In this document: in pieces, positions 11,704 to 22,120 of the stretch
Position numbering within the stretch: the stretch's first letter is position 1
Layout of the letters: the number at the start of each line of letters is the position of its first letter
Source: Pezicula radicicola
Lineage: Eukaryota > Ascomycota > Leotiomycetes > Helotiales > Dermateaceae
Direction of reading: 5' to 3'
NCBI GenBank assembly: GCA_003008705.1
Contig: PDUO01000007.1
Location: 30,123-94,122 of the forward strand
DNA length: 64,000 nucleotides
The notes under the pieces: generated by a model
The model's input: the letters and a program-made list of their open reading frames with translations, nothing else
The model's database searches: none
What the model was told of the DNA's origin: nothing
Made by a program: the position numbers and the translations under genes

Positions 11704-13202
11704 ATGGTCGGTCCCCAATAATGAAGACGGTGCGGGCATGTGAGATATCCTGGAAGTTTAATACCACTGATTAGAGACCCAGAAGATCAACCGAGAGAGT
11801 AAGACGTTCGAAGGCTGTATTGATTTGAAGTAATTGAGACTTTTCGGCTGGGTGATCTTTAGTACGTGGAAGAAATGCCATCACTCTATCATAGCTGTGG
11901 ATTTTTTTTTGTGTGTTTTTTTGCTCGTAGTTTCCCAACTTGTCTTGAGCTGCTGCTTTTGAGTATATTGTTAATAAACTGTGTGCGGGATGCCCCCTCT
12001 AGTCAGCATCTCCATCGCAAGATGTGTTGTTGATGTTCGAAGCACACGGTCATGACTTACCACACTAATGTAACGACTTATATTCGGAATATAATATAGC
12101 TTGGGCCGTGAAATGACCCGATGGTTTTCAAGTAAACCGATACAATATAGTAGTGTCTTTACCGTCTTTGCTAATTATAAAACTTTGTCCAATCCTTGTG
12201 TTTTTCAACTCCCAAATTTTTGGCTGTCATAATAATTGTAGTTTTGGCCGGGCCATCAAGGCAAAGTAGTATATAGTCAGAAGCAGTGCTGTAGATTTCC
12301 ACACTATGAGGCACACTTCTCTGATTACCTCCTGCGCCAAATTGACCGAGCTTGCACAGGTGTTCAAAACACATAACAAAGTTAAGAGCATTGTAAAAGG
12401 CGGCAATGAGAATAGTTTGATCACGGAGGTTCTTGACATGACGAGTATTGAAAACAGCGTTCGCTAAAGTAGAAAAATAGCTGAGGCGGTACTTCGTAGC
12501 ATATCGGATATACCACCTGCCGATCTAATAACCTAGACTCGAACAATCATAGCATTTTTCTTGGCTTGCTATCCCAACTCTGCATACTATGTACAGCCTC
12601 CTTTGACACCTGTTTTGAGGTGTCCGGTCTGCTAATTCTACATGAAAGTAGGGGTATAGCTGCGTAGATGCTATTTCCAAGGATGTCGGTATGGATACAG
12701 CTTCCCAAGTCTATATCCCATTAGAATATGGCTCTATAATAGAAGAGTATTGTCTAACATAAACGTTAGACATTATCAGTTAATCCCTTGACTCCATATA
12801 ATAGGTTGTTGAACAAAGAAAGTCGCAGCGAAATCACTGATTTTGGCTTTAGTCACATTGGAAATTAAGGTAGTTTAATAACTTTTTCCTCAGGTCTGAA
12901 CTGAACGGGAATAAATAGAAATACCAGATTTTGAAAAGACTTGTGCCAATTCAAAGCATACGGGGCGTAATACGTCGAAGGGTTGTTTCCAAAGATAATA
13001 TGCGAATATTTTAAAAACCTACACTGAATAAAATGGGCAATGCGCATTCCAACTAGTCTCTGGGTAAAATGTAATCTAAAAGTCTGCTAAGAAGCACTAC
13101 AGTTGCAGGTTTCGATGTCGCCACAGTCCTCTCTAGCATGTTTCTTCTAAGTTATTATTATTACCGCAAACATCTATATTCTGTTCGTTCGCATCATTTA
13201 TA
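11704..13202. other. Gene-free intergenic region
   Basis: This 1.5-kb stretch is somewhat AT-rich between the GST gene and the convergent 3' end of the Scs3-like gene. Small ORFs at 12171-12439 overlap in two frames and have no recognisable features. A TGTAACGACTTATATTCGGA motif near 12068 resembles the start of a decayed LTR but has no partner that I could find. Confidence 0.5.
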
Positions 13203-14277
13203 CTAGACGCCTGGCAAACCCACCACACTTCTCATCGTGGGTATAGCACGTGGTAGGAAGTAGACAACGAATACACCAGCCAGAGCTACTAGAAGCCCAG
13301 TAAACTAAGAGCAAAATTAGCTTTGGATACACAGACCCCCTAGAGCGGGGACATACCTTTTCCAACCAAGTATGAAAATAGGCTGCTGTCATTAACAGCA
13401 TCCACCAACTAAGAAGTGCAACACCGAGTACAGCCTTGACTCCTAGGTTCCATTCGACGTAGTCGGGTGAAGCGTCGCTACCCGCCTGAATCTCAATCTC
13501 AGCACTCTTGATAGCGCCGTCGCTCATAAGTATAGTCCTTTCCTCCGTTGCCTTCGCGGACCTTTGGACCACGTGGAGTACTTCCTCGAAAAGGAACATG
13601 CTGCCCAATACCAACAAGAACACATGGCCACTGATATCGTGCCCGCCCTTCCACTTCCCCCCTACAGCCTTACATGCTGTGCCTGTGAATAGCTGTTGCG
13701 TTTTGCCCATATCGATATTTCCAGCTTCTGCCTGGGCCACCAATTCGCATGCTCCTCCGGTGAGACGAAAACCTCGGTCAATGATAGCAGGGCCAAAGAA
13801 CCACTGAGTGATAAATACCCACCACGTAGTGACCATCGCCCATCGTAACCCCGCGCGAATTCGTCTGGGGGTTGCAATCAGGGACGCAGGGGGCCCAGTC
13901 GAGGGATGTGTGAATAGGAAAAAGAAAAAGCTCGCTGTGACCCAGGCCCACCCTTGCTTTACAAATAGTTGATTGAAGACATTACTCTTTTTCGCGAAGT
14001 ATGAGGGCGCAGAGCTGGCGACATGTGCCTGCGCCGAAGTGCTGTAGGGAGCAGCTCGCGCAGAGGGATCGAGAAGGGAGAATATCGAGCCGACAACAAG
14101 AGTCGCAGGGTAAAGCACGAGCAAGACTGTTTCTAGAGAAGTCGGAAGGAATGGCGACCTTCGTGCTGCCATCCTGGAGCCTTTGGAAGGTGTCCCGTTG
14201 GCTCTGGTTGGGTTCGAGGGCGGAGAGAGGTCTTGAACTCGTTGTGAATGTCGAGGCGCTGCGGATGGCGAATCCAT
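13203..14277 (-). CDS. scs3: FIT2/Scs3-family ER membrane protein (lipid droplet biogenesis, inositol phospholipid synthesis)
   Basis: Exons 13357-14277 and 13203-13304 give 340 residues. The intron has a GTATGT donor, GCTAAT branch and TAG acceptor. Its removal restores the conserved tail FTGLLVALAGVFVVYFLPR, whereas reading through gives an unrelated end. The protein has about six hydrophobic helices. The signature GHDISGH lies at residues 212-218, with a second conserved His at about 302 in YFHTW. Two such histidines are the catalytic pair of FIT2, an ER acyl-CoA diphosphatase (family knowledge). The Ser/Pro/Arg-rich N-terminus of about 45 residues is presumably cytosolic. It is head-to-head with another membrane-protein gene. 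Confidence 0.9.
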
Positions 14278-14740
14278 TCTCTTATTACCACAACATGAAT
14301 GTGGCAAAACGTGGAAGATTCGAGCTTGACTTGCCAATCGAGAGCAAATTGACACGGTGATTACGTGGAGGACGGATGGCCGAAAGAGGGCGACAGAGAG
14401 GCAGAGAGGCAGAGAGGGAGAAAGAGAAGTAATAATTATTTCCTGCGGCGTTTTTGATGGATTTGAGCGATGACGTTGATTTGACTTTTGCGGAACAACT
14501 GGCGCCGACAAGCTGGGAGAGATCAACAAGAGGTCAGAACGCCGAGGGGGGTTTCATTGTTTCGTTGCACGGGAGAGAGCAAGTGTCCTTAGGTACGGAG
14601 GCATCATACTAGTAACTCTAACGCGTTTATATATTTCGTGCAATGCTCACAGCCAGTACAATAATTACATACCCTCTTCCAACTCGTACAAGTACATATA
14701 CTTAAGCCCTCATTTTCTATACTACATCCATCCCGCAATC
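14278..14740. promoter_or_regulatory. Shared divergent promoter region
   Basis: A 463-bp gap separates two diverging start codons. It includes a purine/pyrimidine-rich AGAGAGGCAGAGAGG stretch near 14395-14425 on the plus strand and a TATATA at about 14627. Confidence 0.5.
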
Positions 14741-15565
14741 ATGGTCTCCACTCGGTCCCATCCTAAAGAGTTCCCTGAACCAGACCTCACCCCTACCCGA
14801 ACCGCCGCGTCGCGCCCTCGCAAAGGGAAATGGGCTCATACTCTGTCGAATGCCACACTCATTTGGCTCGCCATTTCTCTACCTCTCGTGTGCTGGGATG
14901 CGGGATATGTAATGTTGCGACCGCATAGCATGCCTGGGGGCTCTCTGCACTGGCCCATCTGGTCTCCCTACGAGCTCTACGGCAAGGTCGACTACATATA
15001 TGGATGGAAAGCATGGAACGAACACAATGGCTTTACTGCCGCGCAGACTATGATGAATATTGTCGAGACTGCCATGTATTTTTACTACTTGTACGTGCTG
15101 TATGTGCATGGAAAGCCATCTACGGCTCCAGGACGAGGAGCACCAAACCCAGCAAAGGTCGGCTTCCTGGGAGAACAGCGATATGTAGATGGCCAAGAGG
15201 GTGCTTTGGCCGTATTGGTTGTATTTAGTGCTGCTCTCATGACTTTGAGTAAAACGGCCTTATACTGTAAGAACTATCTAGAATTCGTTAAAGTCATGGC
15301 TAATGATTGCAAGGGTTGAATGAATACTACAGTGGCTTTGATAATATCGGCCATAATAGTGTCGTTGATCTCATATTCATGTGGATTATTCCTAAGTAAG
15401 TTCATTCTTACAATGGCTCATAGTAATTCTAACTATATCAGTGGTGCATGGCTCGTCCTCCCCTCTTACATAATCTATATCACTGGCAGCGAGATCCTCC
15501 AGGGCTTGTCAATTGCCAGTGGCAAGACGGTTTCTCCCGAAGATCCATTTGTGAAGAGCGAGTAA
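14741..15565 (+). CDS. Multi-pass membrane protein, EXPERA-like, function unknown
   Basis: Exons 14741-15266, 15314-15395 and 15442-15565 give 243 residues. Introns are 47 and 46 nt (GTAAGA and GTAAGT donors, AAG and CAG acceptors), and both joints keep frame. A polar N-terminus (RPRKGKW) is followed by four to five hydrophobic helices. Conserved-looking blocks include WDAGYVMLRPHSMPGG, YELYGKVDYIYGWKAWN and NIVETAMYFYYLYVLY, with NGAWLVLPSYIIYITGSEI at the C-terminal helix. The layout resembles EXPERA/emopamil-binding-type proteins of the ER, but I cannot confirm membership and assign no reaction. It shares its promoter region with scs3. Confidence 0.8.
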
Positions 15566-16031
15566 AGGAGTATAGGTTGTTATGTGGAAAGAGCGAACGA
15601 ACGGATCTGCTTCAGAGAAGTGATGCTGGATGGTCTAGCTCCTGATTTTAAGCTTGTTGATTCAAGCCGAGTGACTGAATATCTAATCTTGTAATAACAT
15701 CCTTCCTTCAAACCCCCGGTTTGACTAGAATGCATTTACGACTTGATGCTTGGTTCATATCGTGTAGGTTATGTGATATTAAAAACTAGAATTCTGTTCA
15801 TGAGGAAGCAACCCGCTACATAATCTCTGGAAGAAAATCAGGAGAAGATCAAAAATAAAATACAGTGGCTCTCCTGCTTTTGTGGTTGGTAAACTACCTC
15901 TAGTACCTACCTATATAGGTGACATGTGAAGAGGTGCAAACCCTAAAAGACGTGACTACCTCCCTGTTATGTAGAAGACTTCCATATATTTAGGTAGATA
16001 AGAAAATTTCCTTCAACAAACACTATCATTT
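15566..16031. other. Intergenic region upstream of the tRNA gene
   Basis: No protein-coding signal was seen. It ends immediately before the first base of the interrupted tRNA-Thr gene. Confidence 0.5.
15985..15992 (+). promoter_or_regulatory. Possible upstream TATA element of the tRNA gene
   Basis: TATATTTA lies 40-47 bases before position 1 of the tRNA. Upstream TATA boxes help Pol III recruitment in some fungi. It could matter here because the internal box A is split by an intron. Position alone supports this. Confidence 0.3.
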
Positions 16032-16043
16032 GCCGGAATGGCG

Positions 16044-16096
16044 GTATGTGGACACTTACACCTCAGTCATTGAACCTTGAACTAACGTCCTTGTAG
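16044..16096 (+). other. Spliceosomal-type intron A in the tRNA D stem (after position 12)
   Basis: 53 nt, donor GTATGT, branch ACTAAC at 16081-16086, acceptor TTGTAG. It splits Pol III box A between TGGCG and CAGTGG. Its length and signals equal those of the protein-gene introns in this window. Confidence 0.85.
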
Positions 16097-16109
16097 CAGT
16101 GGTAACGCG

Positions 16110-16164
16110 GTTAGTACCAACCAAATATTATCTATTTCTCCTTCACAGTCTAATAATTTCTCAG
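16110..16164 (+). other. Spliceosomal-type intron B after tRNA position 26
   Basis: 55 nt, donor GTTAGT, branch TCTAAT at 16149-16154, acceptor CTCAG. Removing it brings G26 next to the first anticodon-stem base. Confidence 0.82.
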
Positions 16165-16175
16165 TCGCACTTGTA

Positions 16176-16205
16176 TCAAGTTGTGTACACCACTCTTAGC
16201 ACTCA
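16176..16205 (+). other. Canonical-position tRNA intron (between 37 and 38)
   Basis: 30 nt, lying one base 3' of the anticodon, where tRNA splicing endonuclease introns occur. It contains TACA (16189-16192), complementary to the anticodon-loop bases TGTA, as expected for the bulge-helix-bulge fold. It does not follow a GT-AG rule at these ends. Confidence 0.8.
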
Positions 16206-16210
16206 ATGCG

Positions 16211-16265
16211 GTAAGACTTGCAAACGCGTTACTCTCTCAAAATCATCCACTTATTCTGCTTATAG
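16211..16265 (+). other. Spliceosomal-type intron C after tRNA position 42
   Basis: 55 nt, donor GTAAGA, CTTAT as likely branch near 16249-16253, acceptor TATAG. Its removal supplies A43, which pairs with T27 to close the anticodon stem. Confidence 0.82.
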
Positions 16266-16302
16266 AAGATCCCTAGTTCAATTCTGGGTTTCGGCACTCA
16301 AG

Positions 16303-16312
16303 TTTTTTTTTT
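16303..16312 (+). terminator. Pol III terminator of the tRNA-Thr gene
   Basis: A run of ten T begins six bases after the discriminator base. Confidence 0.85.
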
Positions 16313-16977
16313 CGTCCCTGAAGAACCTACTTAGCTGTGGTTTGTGGGGAGAATAACCGAAGACAGAGCCGAGCCCTCAGAGGTTATTACAAAATCAGGT
16401 ACATACCAGTTGAGGTGGATATTCGTCTTCTTTTGCAACTGTTGAAAAGAATAAGATTATTTCTTGAATACCAGGATTTCCTGACACAGAGTACAAGGTA
16501 ATGCAGATAGGCTCATTTGCTTTTGTTCCCTTGCTACATCAAAAATCCCTGGTGGTTTAGAAACTCATATGCAGTGGAATCGACTTCTTACATGCACTTG
16601 TCAACAAATTTATCAAAGTGTAGTCAGGGTCCCAGCAACGAAATCTCGTAGATTTGACTCGAAATATCCGAATTTATGATCTATCACTTGCTGCTCTTCA
16701 GCTATAGCTGCTTAGACAATTGAAGCACAGTCTCTGGGCTTTCCCAGACTCCCTTAGAACTACATAAACGGAAATGTACGTAGCCATCCAGTACCAAAAA
16801 GAAAACCTCATCCAGCGACTACCATGCTCAGCGACTTAGGATGGTGGGTAATCGTGTAGAACAATTAGTGTACTCATACAACCTCATCACCAATTTGATT
16901 CCCGCCCCAACTCCAGACCGCTCCAAAATTAATACGCCATATCATGATACACATCGATTTCCCTTACCAGGCTCGAA
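16313..16977. other. Intergenic region between the tRNA and the ING gene 3' end
   Basis: No gene or RNA was recognised here. Confidence 0.5.
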
Positions 16978-19393
16978 TTACTTCTTTTTTCCTCTAGCAG
17001 TAATCTCGCCCTTCTCCCCAAGACCTAGCCTAACTCTACAATCAGGACAGTACCATTTGGTTGTGCGTGAGGGGATGTCGGTGAGGCCAACACATTCGAG
17101 ATGGAACCATTCCTTCTCACACTATCATATAAACCTGTTAGAAACCATATCTCAAGGGTATGGTTCATAGAAGCAACTGGGATTTACTCACATCGGCACT
17201 TTCACAACCAATCATTGTCCCAAAGCTAACACGATTGCAAACACAATACCGTGGCTCATCAGGGTCAATGACATTACCCTCATCATCAACCTCAACCTGG
17301 TCTTCTTCAACGACACCACTCTTATCGTCTTTCCGCTTTTTCGAATTTTTCTTCTTTGGTGCTGCAGCTCGCTTGCTAATTGCCTTTGGACCTTCAATGC
17401 CTGCCCCCCCTGTGACAATACCGGGAGCAGGGCGCTTCGTCCGGCGATTTGCTGGTGCACGAATTTCTGGTGCGGGTGTATTGTGGGCCGTACTAGCACG
17501 ACGGGGTCGATCCTTTGCAACAGTGGAAGCTGGTTCAACACTTGCTGCCTTTCCCCGTGAAGTTGGTCTGCTGACAGCAGCTCGAGCGGATGTTGGACGC
17601 TTTGCTGGGAGTGGTTCTGGGGCTGGTGTTGGGGTTGGCGCGGCTGAAGACTGCCTGTTTGATGTTCTGATGGGCTGTGGCTTCTTCACTTCTTTCTTGG
17701 CATCCTTCTTAATTGTGCCGGGGGGTAGGATTGGCGTTGAGGATTTCTTGGGTGACGAAGGCGTTGGAGGAATATGTGTTGAATCTGTGACTGAAGGCGG
17801 GGCAGTCTCAGAAGACGTGGATGGCGCAGACTCCAGAGCTGCGATAATAGGCTGTGGTGCTGGAATAGGGGTTTCGGTTTTATTTCTCTTAGCATGTGGA
17901 ATCACGGGCTTTGGAGTGTCTGCCTCAATTTTCTCGACATGACTTTCAGCCTCTGCTTCTCGCTTCCTTTTTTTTGGAGCTGCCTTCTTCGGTGTCTTGG
18001 CTGATGTTTTCTTCTCCTCTGCTGGCTCTGCGTTACTAAACAAGTCTTTGACAGCTTGAGCAGCTTTTGCCATCTTATGAGCGGATTCTTCAGCCTCTTC
18101 TGCTGCCTGCTTAGCGAGCTCCTTTGCTTGGTTCTCTCGCTTCAGCTTTTTGGCTTCATTGAGTTTCATACCACGATTGCTAAGCTGGACTTCCTCCTTT
18201 TCCAAAGCTTCAGTGCTGATAGCCCCTTCCTGATAAACCCGTGTTCCGTCATCCCCATCAACGAGTGGTTGAATTGAGTGCGTAATTGGCTCTCCTGCGG
18301 CGTCAGCCTTAATTTTTGCAGCTCTATAAGCTTCGATTCCACGTCCTAGATTTTTCAACTCGCGAGATATCATTGTATCACTTGGGCTCCACACGGCATT
18401 CTTCTTCATCCTCTTTCTCAGCTTCGCCAGTTCGTATGCCGTCAACTGAAGCCACGGCGCATCAGAGCTGCCCAAGACTGCATTCTCCGGAGGTGGCTTG
18501 AGTTTTGCCAAAGCATTGCTTGTTGAAATACCTGCAACTGCACTGTGGACATTGGTGCCCATTCCAAGTGGACGTGGCGGTCGAGGGGGTTTGGGTATTT
18601 TCTGCTTAGGAGCTTTGTCTTTGTTGATTTTGAGCTTAATCGTTCCGCTAACCAGATTTCGACCCGGAGTCGCCCTCGAGGATAAACGGTCATCATCTGA
18701 TGATTCTCCGGTCTCAGAGCCATACGATTCGTAGTCCAATTCATAGGGTGCTAGAACCTCTCCTGGAACTGTAATACGCGGCGCGCGGTGATGGCGTACC
18801 CTCGGTACGTTCTGGTCGGCGACAGGCCGAGCACTTCCGTCAAGGCGTAGAGTGATTTTTGGTTTGGGGGCTCGACTCAGCTGTGGGGACTTGGATCCTT
18901 TCTGGAGATCCGGGCTGAGTTCTCGAGATGTGGGGTAATGATCACGAATTTCTTGCAACTTTGCGTATATATTCCTTGCGCGGGCAAGATGGCGGTCGGC
19001 ATTCTCTGCCATGCGAGATGCCTCTGCAGTAGCTAGAGACCGAGCTCGGACAGACTCGTTGACGGTGGACGATATGTCGGCGCGGAGCTTCAGAGGCTCT
19101 GGTTTCCCGTCGGCAGGCAGGCTTGGGAGCTGACCATAAGTCTTGGTGAGCTCGTTGAGGGAGATACAAGCTTCACGGTGTGTCTGATCAAGGTTTCCAA
19201 CAAGTGTAAGGGAGCGAATCGTGTCGGAAGGGAGGTAATCTGTAAAGTCAAGAAAGTCGGACACGGTGGCTTGCGCATCGGGATCAAGAGGCGCATCAAG
19301 AGCGTCTATGTGATGATTCATGCTGGACATCTTCTGGAGAGCATCTGTGATATTGTTGCGCCTGGGGCTGGTAGTCTCGAGTGGAAGGTCCAT
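16978..19393 (-). CDS. ING-family PHD-finger protein (histone acetyltransferase/deacetylase complex subunit)
   Basis: Exons 17192-19393 and 16978-17121 give 781 residues from the first clear Met. The N-terminal ING domain reads NNITDALQKMSSMNHHIDAL, then LTLVGNLDQTHREACISLNE. A long low-complexity Lys/Pro/Ser linker with several basic clusters follows. The PHD finger spans the intron: CVCNRVSFGTMIGCESAD before it, CEKEWFHLECVGLTD and WYCPDCR after it (GTGAGT donor, TAG acceptor). PHD fingers of this family read H3K4 methylation in NuA4, NuA3 or Rpd3L complexes; which one is not decidable here. The frame stays open upstream to an acceptor-like CACAG ending at 19515, so about 40 more residues and an unseen first exon are likely. 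The true start is uncertain. Confidence 0.9.
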
Positions 19394-20346
19394 GACAGGT
19401 GCACTGCCGGTTGGGCAGCTCTCGTCGTCGTTGGCGATGCTTGCCGGTTGCTGTCTATTCGCTTGCGGCTGGGGCAGTTTGATGCGACAACTCCATACGC
19501 CGCCGTCGAGCCATCTGTGTTGTGAAGAGAGAGGTCGAGGTCAGTAAATGTACGCAGTTATGAAGGGAGACGCGGTGCTGAATCATGAATGTTCGAAATG
19601 TCGCGCCGCTTAGCGTCCAGCGGATCCCTGCTTAGCGCATTGTACTGGGGGCCTTGAGAGCGCTCTCAGAGGAAGTGGGAACCTGAGAAGTGGGCGAGGG
19701 GAGGGATAAGGGTACAGGAGAGATAGAGTAGTCCGTAATGTGGAGAACGCGAGCAAACGTACCGCCTTTCAGGTTCAACCATATCTGCGATAAGGTATGC
19801 ATGTATATGTGTATATGTGTATAAGGTATGGGTGTGTAAAAGTAGGTGAGGTAGGTATATAAATGCGGATGGTTTTTGGAAGATGTCATGTGTATGTATG
19901 TTTATTTGCTGTAAGTTAAAGGTAGGTAATCTTAAAACGCCCGCTCTAACTTGTGTCAGTGGTCCTTCCCTTCGGTGGTGCTACACCGGCTCGGACAGCC
20001 ATACAAATCGCTCCATGCTCCAATGTCATTCCTGGCCTCCATTTGATGATCTGACAGGTGTGTGAGATGGCTGCAACGCTTTTAGCCGGCTGTGTGCTAA
20101 GATTTCCATCTGACGCTTCCGTGTCAATGGAAGCATGCATTTGCAGCCATGTTGGCAACATAAACACCAACGTGATCTCTACACTCTCTAATCTAATCAT
20201 AGATTATTTCTCGCTCATAATTTCGTTTAGCACTATAAAGTCCCCATGAACGCCGTGCGAGACCAAAGGGAACCTCCATCCTGTATTCAATGCAAGCGAC
20301 CTACAGATTTCAACTGTACACCTCTTCCCTTATCCACCTGCTCACT
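19394..20346. other. Intergenic region
   Basis: It includes the probable missing 5' exon and promoter of the ING gene and a TATGTGTATATGTGTATAAG low-complexity stretch near 19805. No further gene was recognised. Confidence 0.5.
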
Positions 20347-21382
20347 TTAAACATCGGTAATGATTCCATAAGCAGCTCCGGTCAGTAGAGAGGCAACCAC
20401 CCAGACACTTGAATATGCTGCGGCACCCTTGGCCTCCACACCAGCAATAGTGACCAATGTCTGAATGAAAGTATTCATACCAGATGCCAGCATTAATGTC
20501 AACGTTCTCTTCATAACCACCTTGGTTTTTGCGCTGTATCCCCATAAATTGTGAACGACAGTATCCCATAGTGTTGCAGTCTGAGGGTTGACGGCCTTGC
20601 GTTTAATATCTCTCAAGTTTAGCCTCGTCGCAGCGGCAGGTGTGAATATAAAACTCTTAGAAGCAAGGCCCATGATCAACATCACCGGGAACAAAGTTTC
20701 AGGTTTAGCCGCATGCGCTGGGGCAATGGTCGGGATGCCTTCGAAATATGTGACTAGAGACGTGGGTAGGAAGCTCGTGTATGCGCCGAAGAGCGTCGTC
20801 GAGTAGATAACGGTGCCAAGAATAGTCGTGAGTGCTTGAATAGATATGGAGCTTATAACATCTTTCTGTTCAGTTGGGAGCTGTGATTCTGATGAGTGTT
20901 CGGGGGATAGTGGGCGCAAAAGATGCATCGGCAGAGCGGTCGTCAGAGTATCGATCAGCAAAGAGGAGATGATCGTGGTAGCCCTAACACCATAGAAGGT
21001 GCCAAGTAGATAAGCTGGCTATGCAATGTCAGTCAAATGATTGCAGTAGACTGTCGTTTTCAAAGAGTATCCATACAGGACCATGGCTTAATGCGTTCAA
21101 TGCCGCAAGGTCAATTCCATCATATCCACCCCACCATCCTAGAGCCAATTCGCAAGTCCTCCATCCTAGAAGCGCGCTCACTTCCCACCACTGATCCAGC
21201 TTCCTGCTCACAGCAGCCAAATCGCCTTCTGTGCCCAAGATTTGGGAGCTGAGAGAGTATAGCAGCGAGCTGAATGTAAAACTGAGAAGAACGAGTAGCG
21301 GAAAGCGCAAGGCTGGAGCGAGTTTGGAGACGCGCTCTGGCGTTTTTATAACGACAGCTTTTTCTGAGCGGGTTGGAGGCAT
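20347..21382 (-). CDS. Fungal multi-pass membrane protein of unknown function
   Basis: Exons 21077-21382 and 20347-21018 (325 residues) are joined across a 55-57-nt-class intron with GTATGG donor, CTGAC branch and TAG acceptor. The joint links LNALSHGP to AYLLGTFYG in frame. A basic N-terminus is followed by about six hydrophobic segments, for example FPLLVLLSFTFSSLLYSL, SISIQALTTILGTVIYSTTL and SSVWVVASLLTGAAYGIITD. I do not recognise a characterised family. The length, intron and uniform codon pattern make it a real gene. Confidence 0.8.
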
Positions 21383-22120
21383 TCTGACAAAACGAAGTTA
21401 CTACCTGAGATTGGAGATTGGACAAGAGAGAAGGGGGGGCAGAGAGAGAGAGAGAGGGAAGGTTGTTGACGCGCGAAGGTGGGCAGGCCGATTGTTTACT
21501 ATGACGTGCATTCTCCTTGTTTCGTTTGCAGCCGGCGCATCGACCCTCACTGCTTTTTCTCTTAGACCGCTTGTTGCATGCTCTAAAAACTCTGCCTCCG
21601 TCTCTGCAAATCTTTTTAGGTCAAGGGAGATCCAAAATCCACGGTTTTTATTTTTCTCTTTCAAATGTCTGCCGCCTACTACCATGGATGTCATATTGTT
21701 GTACTCGCTCTTAAGTTATGAACGAGCCCCCTTCTTTGCAAGTGGAAGCTTAGGACGCACTGGAGACAGCAATGACGTCCTACTATAGAAGATACCGTAC
21801 AATACACTAGGAGCAAAACCGTTACATCACACGTAGAGGAAGTCATTCAATCTAGACATTTCATACATCGGTAAGCACTCCATTATATGACATGCCGAAG
21901 TCCTCCATCCACCGACTCCCGAAAATGCTCATGGCGTTTGCTCGACGCATCGAGAAGCTCTAAAATTCGACTTTAACCTCATGGACTCTCGCCATCATAC
22001 TTGCTTTCCATCCACTCTTTGGTGTCGAAATTTGGCTACCGTGCGGACCAATCTCGCCGCATATACACATGGCGATCAAAAACTAAAAGAAGGAAATTCG
22101 AAGAGTGTTGTCGTTGGAAA
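21383..22120. other. Intergenic region
   Basis: Upstream side of the membrane protein and 3' flank of the zinc-finger gene. An AGAGAGAGAGAGAG tract lies near 21440-21456. No gene seen. Confidence 0.5.

Larger units (their letters stand above)
16032..16296 (+). tRNA. tRNA-Thr (anticodon UGU) interrupted by four introns
   Basis: Exons are 16032-16043, 16097-16109, 16165-16175, 16206-16210 and 16266-16296, 72 nt in total. Acceptor GCCGGAA pairs with TTTCGGC (one G-U), with discriminator A. The D arm is GCGC-AGTGGTA-ACGC, three pairs plus a C13/A22 mismatch. Anticodon stem TCGCA pairs perfectly with TGCGA around loop CTTGTAA, giving anticodon TGT with T33 and A37. Variable loop is AGATC, and the T arm is CCTAG-TTCAATT-CTGGG. 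Invariant T8, A14, G15/C48, G18G19, A21, T54T55C56 and A58 are all present. The anticodon arm matches the TTGCACTTGTAATGC arrangement I recall for yeast tRNA-Thr(UGU). A ten-T Pol III terminator follows at 16303. None of these stems can form without removing the introns, so the chance explanation is weak. The three outer introns look spliceosomal and the 30-nt one is at the canonical tRNA intron site. Confidence 0.88.

Noticed and set aside
12530..12560. Another GTTCGAGTC box B lookalike on the minus strand.
   Set aside because: No stem pairing and no terminator.
16211..16228. TTGCAAA inside intron C looked like a tRNA-Cys (GCA) anticodon loop.
   Set aside because: Its flanks cannot pair, the discriminator is A rather than the U expected of tRNA-Cys, and the UGU model gives a perfect 5-bp stem using all splice sites.
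17160..17942. 260-residue plus-strand ORF.
   Set aside because: It is the antisense shadow of the low-complexity linker of the ING/PHD gene.
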